Shown piece after piece: positions 28,316-36,603 of a stretch of DNA of 64,000 bases (position 1 is the first letter of the stretch; each line of letters begins with the position of its first letter). The notes beneath the pieces were generated by a model. It saw only the letters and a list, made by a program, of their open reading frames with translations, ran no database searches and had not been told where the DNA came from. The translations under genes were made by a program, and so were the position numbers. The stretch comes from Thermoflavifilum sp. (GTDB lineage Bacteria > Bacteroidota > Bacteroidia > Chitinophagales > Chitinophagaceae), in NCBI GenBank assembly GCA_023511875.1, contig JAIMAQ010000002.1:124001-188000 (forward strand), read 5' to 3'.

Positions 28316-29226
28316 TGTTGCGCAAGCCCAAGTTTTCACTTGATCCACTTATCCCCTATCATTTCTTGCATGAACAGGAGCCTAATGAGCAGGGGAAAGT
28401 GCAAGAGGTAAATACCATTTTTCTCAGTAGTCGAACATGTATATTTCAATGCATATTTTGTGATCTGTGGAAACACACGATAGAAGGCAATGTGCAGCCT
28501 GGCGCCATTCCACAGCAAATTCAATATGCTTTGTTGCGATTGCCTGCTGCTCAAGTGATTAAGCTGTACAACAATGGTAATTTTTTCGACCGTTATGCAG
28601 TGCCTCCGGTAGATTATCCGCAGATTGCTCGGTTGCTTACAACATATGAAAGAGTAATTGTAGAAAATCATCCGGCGCTATGCGGGCCTTTGTGTGTAGA
28701 ATTTCAACAGCAAATAGGATCGCAGCTCGAAATAGCTATGGGATTGGAAACTATTCACCCTCAAGTGTTGCCACGTTTAAATAAACGTTTCACTTTATCT
28801 GTTTTTCAAAAAGCTGCTCATTTTTTGCGTGAGCATGAGATCGACATACGCGTGTTTATTTTGTTGAACCCGCCTTTTATCACCGATCCAGACCAAAGCA
28901 TTCATTGGGCGTTAAAAAGCATTGATTTTGCTTTTACACAAGGAGCTACTTGTTGTACCATTATTCCAGTAAGAGCCACTACATTTGAAATGCAAGATTT
29001 ACAACGCCGAGGGCTTTATGTGCCGGCTACAATAGACATGTTGGAAGAAGTCCAGGAAAAAGCTTTGGCTGAAGGTTTTCGACGAGTATTTATCGATACT
29101 TGGGATGTAGAAAATGTATCTACTTGCCCGCATTGTTTTGTAGAGCGAAAGCATCGTTTAGAACGAATTAATCTTTATCAACAATTGGAGCCGCGTATTC
29201 ATTGTGTGCATTGTCAATCTCAATGA
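28315..29226 (+). CDS. radical SAM enzyme, archaeosine-synthase RaSEA/TIGR01210-like
   Basis: 303 residues from the ATG at 28315, which overlaps the previous stop; the longer frame from 28276 only duplicates coding sequence of the upstream gene. The iron-sulphur motif is C42-x3-C46-x2-C49, followed by DLWKHT. Later segments (IKLYNNGNFFD, VIVENHP, IAMGLETIHPQVLPRLNKRFT) and the C-terminal CPHC and CVHC pairs resemble the radical SAM subunit of archaeosine synthase. That enzyme acts on a lysine-modified deazaguanine base. No RNA-guanine transglycosylase or queuosine gene is nearby, so a different substrate is likely. The next gene begins at 29234, 7 bp downstream. Confidence 0.82.
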   Translation: MLRKPKFSLDPLIPYHFLHEQEPNEQGKVQEVNTIFLSSRTCIFQCIFCDLWKHTIEGNVQPGAIPQQIQYALLRLPAAQVIKLYNNGNFFDRYAVPPVDYPQIARLLTTYERVIVENHPALCGPLCVEFQQQIGSQLEIAMGLETIHPQVLPRLNKRFTLSVFQKAAHFLREHEIDIRVFILLNPPFITDPDQSIHWALKSIDFAFTQGATCCTIIPVRATTFEMQDLQRRGLYVPATIDMLEEVQEKALAEGFRRVFIDTWDVENVSTCPHCFVERKHRLERINLYQQLEPRIHCVHCQSQ

Positions 29227-29233
29227 TCACCAT

Positions 29234-30757
29234 ATGAATCTTCAAGATCATTGTCGGAAATATGATATTGTTGTTGCTGGTGCAGGATTTGCTGGTTCGC
29301 TAGCTGCTTTAGTTCTTCACCAGCTAGGTTTTCGGGTGTGTTTAATTGAAAAAGGCAAGCATCCTCGCTTTGCTATTGGAGAATCGTCGACTCCTGCTGC
29401 AGATATGATTTTGCGGCGATTGGCAAAACAATATGATTTACCTTGGTTACATGTACTTTCTCGATATGGAACATGGTGCCAGACTTATCCGCACATTATG
29501 CGGGGATTAAAACGAGGTTTTAGTTTTTACAAACATCATCCAGGCCAGATTTTTTATACTGATGTTGCACATAGCCATGAGCTCTTAGTAGCGGCTAGTG
29601 CCAACGATGAGCAATCGGATACCAACTGGTTAAGGGCCGATTTCGACGCTTTTTTTGTTGAGCAAGTTCAGCAAGCAGGGATAGATTATTTAGATATGAC
29701 AGAAATATGTGAAATCGAGACGACGATGGGATGGACTTTGTTGCAGTTACAACAAGCGCAACAACACAGGCAAATACAAGCTCGGCTGTTGATCGATGCA
29801 ACGGGTGGGCCACAACTTTTGCAACGATGTTATCAAATACCCGTGAACATCACTGATTTTCAAACCCATTCATTTGCCGTGTTTTCGCATTTTCAGCAGG
29901 TGCCTCTTTGGGAAACATGTATTATTAGTAGCATGGGTTACGATACTAACGATTACCCTTATCGAGCCGATTTCTCGGCCCTACACCATTTACTCGACGA
30001 GGGTTGGATGTGGATGCTTCGCTTCGACGATGGACGGGTGAGTATCGGCATAGTGTTGAATGGACATTTGGATCCTATGCTCGAACGAAGCCCTGAGCAG
30101 ATTTGGCAATCTACCTTATCTCGTTATCCCAGTTTGCAGGCATTGTTGTCTTCTGCTCAAATATGCGAGCATCCTGGTCGATTGTTACGGTCGGGCAGGC
30201 TGCAGCGCAGGTTGTTGCACGTGGCTGGGCCTGGATGGGTAGCATTGCCACATACAGCTGGCTTTATAGATCCTCTATTTAGCCCAGGAAATGCACATTC
30301 TCTTTCAGGATTGGAAAGAGTGATCGATATTATTGTGCAACATGGGTTAAATACTCAGCCTATGTATGAAGCATTTCACCACTATGGACTACAGCTTCAG
30401 CAAGAATGGAAGTTGATAGATCAACTGATCGCAGGCTGTTATGCCACGATGCCGCATATGGAATTGTTTATTCCTTGGAGTGCAGTGTATTTTGCGTGTA
30501 CGCTTGCTTATGAGCAGCATCGCCTGCAAGATCCTATGCCCGAAGGCTTTTTGCTGGCCAATCGTCCGGAAATTCAATCTCTGGTAACAAAGGCTTCAAT
30601 AGTGTTAAAAGATTTTCTAAAAAAGAAGGATTATTCTGTAAATCGTGTGGCCCATTTTAACGAAACCATTCGCCAGTTAATTGCTCCTTTTAACCGAGCA
30701 GGGTTGCTTGATCCCGCCTTGAAAAATATGTATAGTCACACGGCGGCTAATTTGTAA
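29234..30757 (+). CDS. FAD-dependent monooxygenase/halogenase-like oxidoreductase
   Basis: 507 residues from the ATG at 29234; an upstream in-frame extension to 29204 overlaps the radical SAM gene. The dinucleotide fold is DIVVAGAGFAGSLAAL, followed by RFAIGESSTPAADMILRRLA, a hallmark of flavin-dependent halogenases and their relatives. The halogenase WxWxIP motif appears only as GWMWMLRFDDG, so true halogenation is doubtful; hydroxylation, dehydrogenation or reduction are alternatives. GPGWVALPHTAGFIDPLFSPGNAHS is split here as two familiar stretches: GWVALPHTAGFIDPLFSPG and the FAD-binding Asp nearby. It is the last gene of the triad and its stop lies one base from the convergent FG-GAP gene. 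Confidence 0.82.
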   Translation: MNLQDHCRKYDIVVAGAGFAGSLAALVLHQLGFRVCLIEKGKHPRFAIGESSTPAADMILRRLAKQYDLPWLHVLSRYGTWCQTYPHIMRGLKRGFSFYKHHPGQIFYTDVAHSHELLVAASANDEQSDTNWLRADFDAFFVEQVQQAGIDYLDMTEICEIETTMGWTLLQLQQAQQHRQIQARLLIDATGGPQLLQRCYQIPVNITDFQTHSFAVFSHFQQVPLWETCIISSMGYDTNDYPYRADFSALHHLLDEGWMWMLRFDDGRVSIGIVLNGHLDPMLERSPEQIWQSTLSRYPSLQALLSSAQICEHPGRLLRSGRLQRRLLHVAGPGWVALPHTAGFIDPLFSPGNAHSLSGLERVIDIIVQHGLNTQPMYEAFHHYGLQLQQEWKLIDQLIAGCYATMPHMELFIPWSAVYFACTLAYEQHRLQDPMPEGFLLANRPEIQSLVTKASIVLKDFLKKKDYSVNRVAHFNETIRQLIAPFNRAGLLDPALKNMYSHTAANL

Positions 30758-30758
30758 A

Positions 30759-33700
30759 TTAATGCGGTGACAATTCACCTAGCTTCAACGCATGTTGAAA
30801 ATCGCTTGCTTTTATAAGGCGAGTATTGTAGGTACGTAAGTATTGCTGATGTGCTGCATCTGTAGGGTAATGTACCTGTTTCATATCGTATGGATAGTTC
30901 GGCATACCATGGAATGGCAAAGGATCAACTGTTTGGCTCCAGGCGGTATTTAAGTCGCCATCTTTTACCCATCCTTCGCTGTAGAGCACGAAATCGCGTG
31001 TCCAGCCTTTAGGAAGGGGAGCGAGGTCTTGAGCATCAAAATCTACAGCAAGCTCATCTCCCGAATTGGCAATCACATATTCATCATCGGCTTTTTGCAA
31101 AAGCGGCCATACGTTGCCGTAGCGGGTATAATAGCCTGTGAGGTCGCGCCAGCGCATCCCTTTACTCACTTGGTTGTAATCATACCATTGCGGGCCATAT
31201 GGGCTGCCTTTGTGATAGGCTGCCGAATATCCGCGATAATGCAAATCTGCACTAAGCATGCGCACGGGTTTTACATATAGGGGTACATGAGCAGGAGGAG
31301 TGGTGAAAAAGGCCTGATCCCAGTAGATCTGCATAGTGGTTCGAATGCGAATTCGGCGATCATGGGCCGTTAAAAACTTATGCGAGAGATTGATCACAAT
31401 CGTCTTATCTTTCCCCATGGGAAAGCCCATGTTGGGTATCACCGTTTGCCATTTTCCAACATCGTTGATGACTTGCAGTATTGGAGGTTGTTGAACGAAT
31501 TGGTGGTTTTGCGTGAGTGCCACATTAATGCTAGCATCGGTGGGCATAATCCACCCTCGCAAAAAGAGTAATAAGCTATCATCGTGGTAAGCAGCTGGCC
31601 CCAGGTCGAGAATCAAATCATGCAACTTGGTTACACCTTGGTATTTACCGGGAGAAAAATTTGTCACAAATTGGAAATTATGTGCTTTTAGCGCTGGCAG
31701 TAGGTCATGAGCTTGCTCGTCGGTTGCGCGAATAGGTAAATATGCATGGGCAACCGGGTAAATAGTGAGGCCTGGATAAGGGGGTGGCACAAAACGTTCA
31801 TCGGTAAATACCTTCACCGTGTCGGGATGGTCTACAGCAAAGAGTTTAAGTTGGTCCAAATAAATAGTTTCCCACAGTTCTTCGGTGATGCGTAGCGAAT
31901 AGCGTCCTTGACGGGGTTGCAGTGCCTCGCCAGGAATCAGCAAATATTCTTGAGAAGGCCCAGCATAAGCATAAGTAGTATCTTTTCCATGTATAGCAAA
32001 AGGTACGCCGAGGATACTTCTCCACATCATGTCTTTTAAGAACACAAAACTTTTCCCATTCCAAGTATACAGATAAGGGCAGGAGCCTTTAAGTTGTTCT
32101 TGCTCCATGATACGTTGTTTGCTGGTAGGGTCGAGTACAGTTTGTGGTACCCCATTGGGCCAGATGATACGTACAGCATCTACACGACGCTGTTGTCCGA
32201 CCCCAAATTCTGTGATGTAGCTTTTTACGGTTTTTAATTGATAGAGATTGCCCGCTTTCAATTCTATCTGCCCGCCAATACCAGCACGATTATTTTTACT
32301 GTTGCCATAGGCTAAACCCGTCAGTTGAATTTGAATGAAATGATTTAAGTTTCCTCCATCATTGCGTAATAGGCGAGTGCCTGAGGGGCCAGCCAAAAAA
32401 ATATCGGGATCACCATCGGCATTAAAATCGGCTATACGTAAGCGATAAGCTTGGAGCCCTTCTTGGGGCAGCAATTGCTTGCTCACATCGATGAATCCAG
32501 CTGAGCCTTCATTATGAAATAATTTAACACCATTCTGGTGTGTATCTGTGTTTATCTCAGCAATACAGATATCCTCTCGGCCATCATTATCGAAATCTAA
32601 AAAAGCCGCGTCGTATACTTGAATACCCTGAAGTGCGCGAGTAAGCTGTTGAGAAGCCAGGCGATCGGGAATAAAACGCTGACCATGATCATTGCGTAGC
32701 AGTGTACAGGCTCCGTTAAGTCCTCCGACTACAAGCAGGTCGAGCTCTCCATTGTTTTGGTAATCGCCCATAGCTATTGCTGTACCTGCATAAGCAGGTT
32801 GGTTAAGGCCAACTTGAGTAGTGAGCAGGCTAAAATGAGCACGTCTGTCATTTTGAAGCAAAGCTGTTCCTTGCTGGCCTGTAGTTACTATATCAACCAC
32901 ACCATCTTGATTCCAGTCTCCAAAATCCATTGCGAGTGTACCTGCAAGCCCTTGGAGATTCATGGCAGCGGTATTTTCTGTAAAACTGCCATCTCCATTA
33001 TTTCGAAAAAATAAGTTGCCATTGTCACGAGCAGCGTAGAGATCTAGATCCCCATCTTGGTCGAAGTCAGCAAATAACATCCGAGTGACATGATCGGCAT
33101 GATCGAGGCCTATGTTGTCTCGAATGCGAGTAAACGAGCCATCTCCATTATTTTTAAACACCACTATCCCATGGGTAGTAGCCACAAACAAATCGGCATA
33201 TCCATCGTTATCGTAATCGGCAAAAGCTGCATCCAGGTCCATACCCGAATGCTCTAGTCCGCCTACAACACGGCATGGGCTAAAGGTGCCCATGTTGTTG
33301 ATCAATAGAATAGCCGATGAGCGGTTGTTTGAGAGCGGATAGGAGCTATACACAAACATGTTGCCCTCGGCGTCATAATCGGTTACGGCCAGTGTTGCGG
33401 GGAGTTGTGTGTGATGTGGAGCTTGAGCAAGATTGCTTCCTTCCGTAGCATCGGTAAATTTTATAGCCTGCAAAATATTTGCTTGTTCAGTAGAGCTGGT
33501 GCTGCTGGTATCGAGTGCCAGATTGCGGATATTGGTTTCTACATCAAAATAACCTGCAAATAATTGTGGCATTTGTAGCTCATCCATATCCGACACATAG
33601 GCTCCCGTGATAGATAGGAGTTCGTGAAAATGACGAATGAAAGGCAATGCCTGATCGGGTAGTTGCTTTTCGAGCAAACGAATGGCTTGTTGATACGCTT

Positions 33701-34307
33701 CTTTGGCAGGTGGTAGAAGGGCTGGTGCAATTTTTTGAATGCTTTGTAAATAAAAACGAGCCGAGTCGTTTTGATGCTGGCTGGCCAACCATTCGGCAAG
33801 TAATAAGCGAGGCACAAGATTAGCTGGTTGGAATTTTAAGATATGTATCCAGTCTTGAGCACGTTGTGCACCTGTATCCAATTGTGCTAATCCAAAATAT
33901 GCCCGAACATCTGTAGAATCTTGATGAAGCATTTGTTGGTAAATCTTTCTAGCTTCTTCGGGTTGATGTTGTTGAGCATAAACATGAGCCAGGGTGAGCA
34001 ACAATTCTTGCTGGTGGGGAAAGTATTGTAGGCCAGCACGAGCCGTTTCTGCAGCGTGTTTATCATCTTGTTTTAACAAATACAGCCTACACAGGGCAAT
34101 ATAGTTGGAAACTTCTTTGGGGTTTTCTTGAATAGCTTTTTGGAAAGCAACTTCTGCTTCATCGAGCTTATTTTCAGATAAATATTCCAGTGCCAATGCT
34201 CGAGCCGATGGGCTGGAAGAAGTATTTTGCTGTGATGTAGGATGATGGCAGCTTGCCATGAGCTGCCCTATGATAAAGAGAATAAGAAACCAATTTCGAG
34301 AACACAT
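30759..34307 (-). CDS. TPR, FG-GAP and ASPIC/UnbV domain surface lipoprotein
   Basis: 1182 residues. The lipoprotein signal ends at LMASC. Three tetratricopeptide repeats follow (~36-140, e.g. LDEAEVAFQKAIQENPKEVS). An FG-GAP region comes next (DYDNDGYADLFVAT, DFDQDGDLDLYAARD, DWNQDGVVDIVTTG, DFDNDGREDICIAE) and then an ASPIC domain (RAGIGGQIELKAGN, RIIWPNG). Past residue ~750 a large C-terminal region starting GSCPYLYTWNGKSFVFLKDM is beta-rich and not a repeat; it is a family-specific extension often seen after ASPIC. The TPR block implies protein-protein contact. This is the fourth ASPIC protein of the window and it converges on the AsnB-like triad. Confidence 0.87.
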   Translation of the reverse strand: MCSRNWFLILFIIGQLMASCHHPTSQQNTSSSPSARALALEYLSENKLDEAEVAFQKAIQENPKEVSNYIALCRLYLLKQDDKHAAETARAGLQYFPHQQELLLTLAHVYAQQHQPEEARKIYQQMLHQDSTDVRAYFGLAQLDTGAQRAQDWIHILKFQPANLVPRLLLAEWLASQHQNDSARFYLQSIQKIAPALLPPAKEAYQQAIRLLEKQLPDQALPFIRHFHELLSITGAYVSDMDELQMPQLFAGYFDVETNIRNLALDTSSTSSTEQANILQAIKFTDATEGSNLAQAPHHTQLPATLAVTDYDAEGNMFVYSSYPLSNNRSSAILLINNMGTFSPCRVVGGLEHSGMDLDAAFADYDNDGYADLFVATTHGIVVFKNNGDGSFTRIRDNIGLDHADHVTRMLFADFDQDGDLDLYAARDNGNLFFRNNGDGSFTENTAAMNLQGLAGTLAMDFGDWNQDGVVDIVTTGQQGTALLQNDRRAHFSLLTTQVGLNQPAYAGTAIAMGDYQNNGELDLLVVGGLNGACTLLRNDHGQRFIPDRLASQQLTRALQGIQVYDAAFLDFDNDGREDICIAEINTDTHQNGVKLFHNEGSAGFIDVSKQLLPQEGLQAYRLRIADFNADGDPDIFLAGPSGTRLLRNDGGNLNHFIQIQLTGLAYGNSKNNRAGIGGQIELKAGNLYQLKTVKSYITEFGVGQQRRVDAVRIIWPNGVPQTVLDPTSKQRIMEQEQLKGSCPYLYTWNGKSFVFLKDMMWRSILGVPFAIHGKDTTYAYAGPSQEYLLIPGEALQPRQGRYSLRITEELWETIYLDQLKLFAVDHPDTVKVFTDERFVPPPYPGLTIYPVAHAYLPIRATDEQAHDLLPALKAHNFQFVTNFSPGKYQGVTKLHDLILDLGPAAYHDDSLLLFLRGWIMPTDASINVALTQNHQFVQQPPILQVINDVGKWQTVIPNMGFPMGKDKTIVINLSHKFLTAHDRRIRIRTTMQIYWDQAFFTTPPAHVPLYVKPVRMLSADLHYRGYSAAYHKGSPYGPQWYDYNQVSKGMRWRDLTGYYTRYGNVWPLLQKADDEYVIANSGDELAVDFDAQDLAPLPKGWTRDFVLYSEGWVKDGDLNTAWSQTVDPLPFHGMPNYPYDMKQVHYPTDAAHQQYLRTYNTRLIKASDFQHALKLGELSPH

Positions 34308-34326
34308 GGTAATGGTTACTTCACCC

Positions 34327-34334
34327 CAAATGTA
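34327..34334 (-). promoter_or_regulatory. -7 box of the TPR/FG-GAP gene
   Basis: On the minus strand this reads TACATTTG, a full match to TAnnTTTG, 20 bp upstream of the ATG at 34307. No clear -33 TTTG was found. Confidence 0.45.
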
Positions 34335-34468
34335 AGCCGCAATTTTGAGATTACCTGCGATGGTCTATGTTGAGGAGCTAGCCTTCAAAATCTTTTCTAT
34401 AGCGGAAAGCAAGCGTTGTGTGGAAGTTTGGTATGCTTTTAGAATATGAGTAAGTAAAATATGGGGTT

Positions 34469-34789
34469 ATGAAACACAAATGGTACATCTTCGGCGTGGG
34501 TATGCTAGTGGCTTTAGGCGTTGGGTTACAGGCTTCTGCTCAGCGTTGGCACAAAGAAAAGTATGAAAAACATGAAGTGGTATTGTATGATCGCGGAGAA
34601 GAGCATTTACCGCCAGGTTTAGTTAAAAAGGCATATGGGGAAAGATCAGCTCGTTGTTTTGCACCTGGTCATCGTAAATGGCGCAAGTCGCATGTGGTAT
34701 ATGTGATACCTGTAGCACCTCCGCCGCCAGTTGTATATGTTCCACAATCGGGCGTGCACGTATGGATCAGTGCACAAGCTGGATTTTAA
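34469..34789 (+). CDS. small secreted basic protein
   Basis: 106 residues with a clear signal peptide (FGVGMLVALGVGLQASAQ). The mature part is Lys/Arg/His-rich, holds HLPPGLVKKAYG, and ends in a proline/valine stretch (VIPVAPPPPVVYVP) before a short hydrophobic tail. Similar short periplasmic or surface proteins are common in Bacteroidota and lack known function. A strong intrinsic terminator follows, so it is a single-gene unit. Trehalase comes next but behind the terminator. Confidence 0.7.
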   Translation: MKHKWYIFGVGMLVALGVGLQASAQRWHKEKYEKHEVVLYDRGEEHLPPGLVKKAYGERSARCFAPGHRKWRKSHVVYVIPVAPPPPVVYVPQSGVHVWISAQAGF

Positions 34790-34811
34790 GTAGTTCAGAT
34801 GAAAAACCGTT

Positions 34812-34852
34812 AGCATGTGTTTGCTTTATGGCAAGCACATGCTTTTATTTTT
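34812..34852 (+). terminator. rho-independent terminator before trehalase
   Basis: AGCATGTGTTTGC (34812-34824) pairs with GCAAGCACATGCT (34831-34843) over 13 bp with one G-U wobble, loop TTTATG, followed by a T-rich run (TTTTATTTTTG). It ends the small secreted-protein transcript. Confidence 0.85.
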
Positions 34853-34886
34853 GTGTTTTCACAGAATCCAGTTAATTTAGAATTTC

Positions 34887-36470
34887 ATGCAACGAATCAA
34901 AAAAATAATTCTGCTTTGTGGGCTTATTTGCTCCATCACTATTCAATTTGTATCGGCACAATTAGCTTCGCCTCGCAAATTATTTGGAGATTTGTTTGTC
35001 GACGTGCAGATGCAAAGGGTATTTCCCGATGGTAAAACCTTTGTAGACTGTGTGCCGCTTTATTCGCCAGATAGCATTTTAAAAGCTTATCATCAACAAA
35101 AGGATAAACCCGATTTCGACTTAAAGCAATTTATATATCATTATTTTCGATTGCCTGCACAAGTAGCGAGTCATTATCATTCCGATGTAGCGTTAGGTAT
35201 TCGTCGTCATATTCATGAATTATGGAAAGTACTCACCCGGTTGCCTGATCAGCAAGATACGGCGCGATATGGTTCGTTGATACCCTTACCTTATCCTTAT
35301 GTAGTGCCTGGAGGGCGTTTTCGAGAAGTGTATTATTGGGATTCATATTTCACCATGCTGGGTTTGGCACAAAGCCACGATACGGCATTGGTAGAAGATA
35401 TGGTGAAGAATTTTGCTTATCTCATCAATCGATTTGGCTTTATTCCTAATGGCAACCGCACTTATTATTTAACCCGTTCGCAACCTCCCTATTTTTCGTT
35501 GATGGTCGATTTATTGGCGCAATTAAAAGGTGATTATGTATATGCGGTGTATCAACAACCTTTGTTGAAAGAATATGCTTATTGGATGCAAGGATCGGAG
35601 GAATTGCAACCGGGTAAGGCTTTTTGCAATGTAGTGATGTTGGCCGATAGCAGTATATTAAATCGCTACTGGGATGCCAGTAATCAGCCACGTGAAGAAT
35701 CGTATCGCGAAGATGTGTTGGCCGCTCGACAATCCACACAACCAGATACGATATTCTATCGCAACATTCGAGCGGCAGCCGAGTCGGGCATGGATTTTAG
35801 CAGTCGTTGGTTTGCCGATGATCAACATTTGGGAACCATTATCACCACTGAATTGATTGCTGTAGACTTGAATTGTTTGTTGTTTCATCTCGAAAAAACG
35901 ATTGCTCGGAGTTATGCCGTCACGGGTCGCTTTTTGCAAGAGAAGTATTATGATCATTTAGCTGAGTTACGTAAGAAAGCCTTACTGAAATATTGTTGGG
36001 ATCCACAACGGCGAGTATTTACCGATTACAATTTTATTCGTCATCAATATTCACCGCGCATTTCTCTGGCTAGCATGTATCCTTTGTTTTTTGGATTAGC
36101 CAGTTCAGCACAGGCTTTGCGAATGGCAAATTTGATTCGCCAACAATTTCTTCAACCTGGAGGCGTGGTCACTACTTTGCGTAATACTGGCCAGCAATGG
36201 GATGCTCCAAATGGTTGGGCTCCATTGGAATTCATCACCATTCAAGGTTTGCGAAGATATCATCAAGATAGTTTGGCCCGGCAGATTGCTTTGCGCTGGA
36301 TACAATTAAACAAAAAGGTATTCCTCAACACGGGTAAGCTCATGGAAAAATATGATGTCATGCATCTCGATAAAAAAGCCGGTGGTGGAGAATATCCCAC
36401 TCAAGATGGTTTTGGATGGACCAATGGTGTTTTGCTCAGTTTAATGAATGAATATCAAATTAAAGATTGA
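34887..36470 (+). CDS. treA: trehalase, glycoside hydrolase family 37, periplasmic
   Basis: 527 residues with a signal peptide (LLCGLICSITIQFVSAQ). Both trehalase signatures are present: PGGRFREVYYWDSYF (~142-157) and QQWDAPNGWAPLEF (~431-444). The catalytic acid lies in ESGMDFSSRW (D303; the usual Trp before it is Met here), and the glycine-rich GGGEYPTQDGFGWTNG near the C terminus holds the expected base. It hydrolyses alpha,alpha-trehalose to two glucose molecules in the periplasm. With the GH65 enzyme 15 kb upstream it points to alpha-glucoside use. Most Bacteroidota keep this as treA or treF; export favours treA. Confidence 0.94.
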   Translation: MQRIKKIILLCGLICSITIQFVSAQLASPRKLFGDLFVDVQMQRVFPDGKTFVDCVPLYSPDSILKAYHQQKDKPDFDLKQFIYHYFRLPAQVASHYHSDVALGIRRHIHELWKVLTRLPDQQDTARYGSLIPLPYPYVVPGGRFREVYYWDSYFTMLGLAQSHDTALVEDMVKNFAYLINRFGFIPNGNRTYYLTRSQPPYFSLMVDLLAQLKGDYVYAVYQQPLLKEYAYWMQGSEELQPGKAFCNVVMLADSSILNRYWDASNQPREESYREDVLAARQSTQPDTIFYRNIRAAAESGMDFSSRWFADDQHLGTIITTELIAVDLNCLLFHLEKTIARSYAVTGRFLQEKYYDHLAELRKKALLKYCWDPQRRVFTDYNFIRHQYSPRISLASMYPLFFGLASSAQALRMANLIRQQFLQPGGVVTTLRNTGQQWDAPNGWAPLEFITIQGLRRYHQDSLARQIALRWIQLNKKVFLNTGKLMEKYDVMHLDKKAGGGEYPTQDGFGWTNGVLLSLMNEYQIKD

Positions 36471-36603
36471 TTTGTTGTAACGATTCTATGTTTTAGCCAT
36501 ATCTTTTTTACATCCTGAAATTCTTTACTCGCTGTAAGCCGCATGCAGAGCGGGCTCGGGGCCTTTTTGTAAATTGCAGAGGATCTTTGTTTAAAATAAA
36601 CAT

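Noticed and set aside
26990-30757. Lasso-peptide or classical RiPP cluster
   Set aside because: The AsnB-like enzyme would fit a cyclase, but no precursor peptide, PqqD-like domain or leader protease was found; short frames in the 180-bp leader are trivial.
29234-30757. True tryptophan halogenase
   Set aside because: The GESSTP segment fits, but the WxWxIP motif is only partly kept (GWMWMLR), so a halogenase name is not justified.
34360-34449. 29-codon frame before the small secreted protein
   Set aside because: Too short and without a signal or motif; taken as chance.
36540-36603. Terminator and promoter before icmF
   Set aside because: The GC-rich GGGCTCGGGGCC then T-run and the TTTTTG/ATCTTTG pair do not give a convincing stem or a correctly spaced -33/-7 pair.
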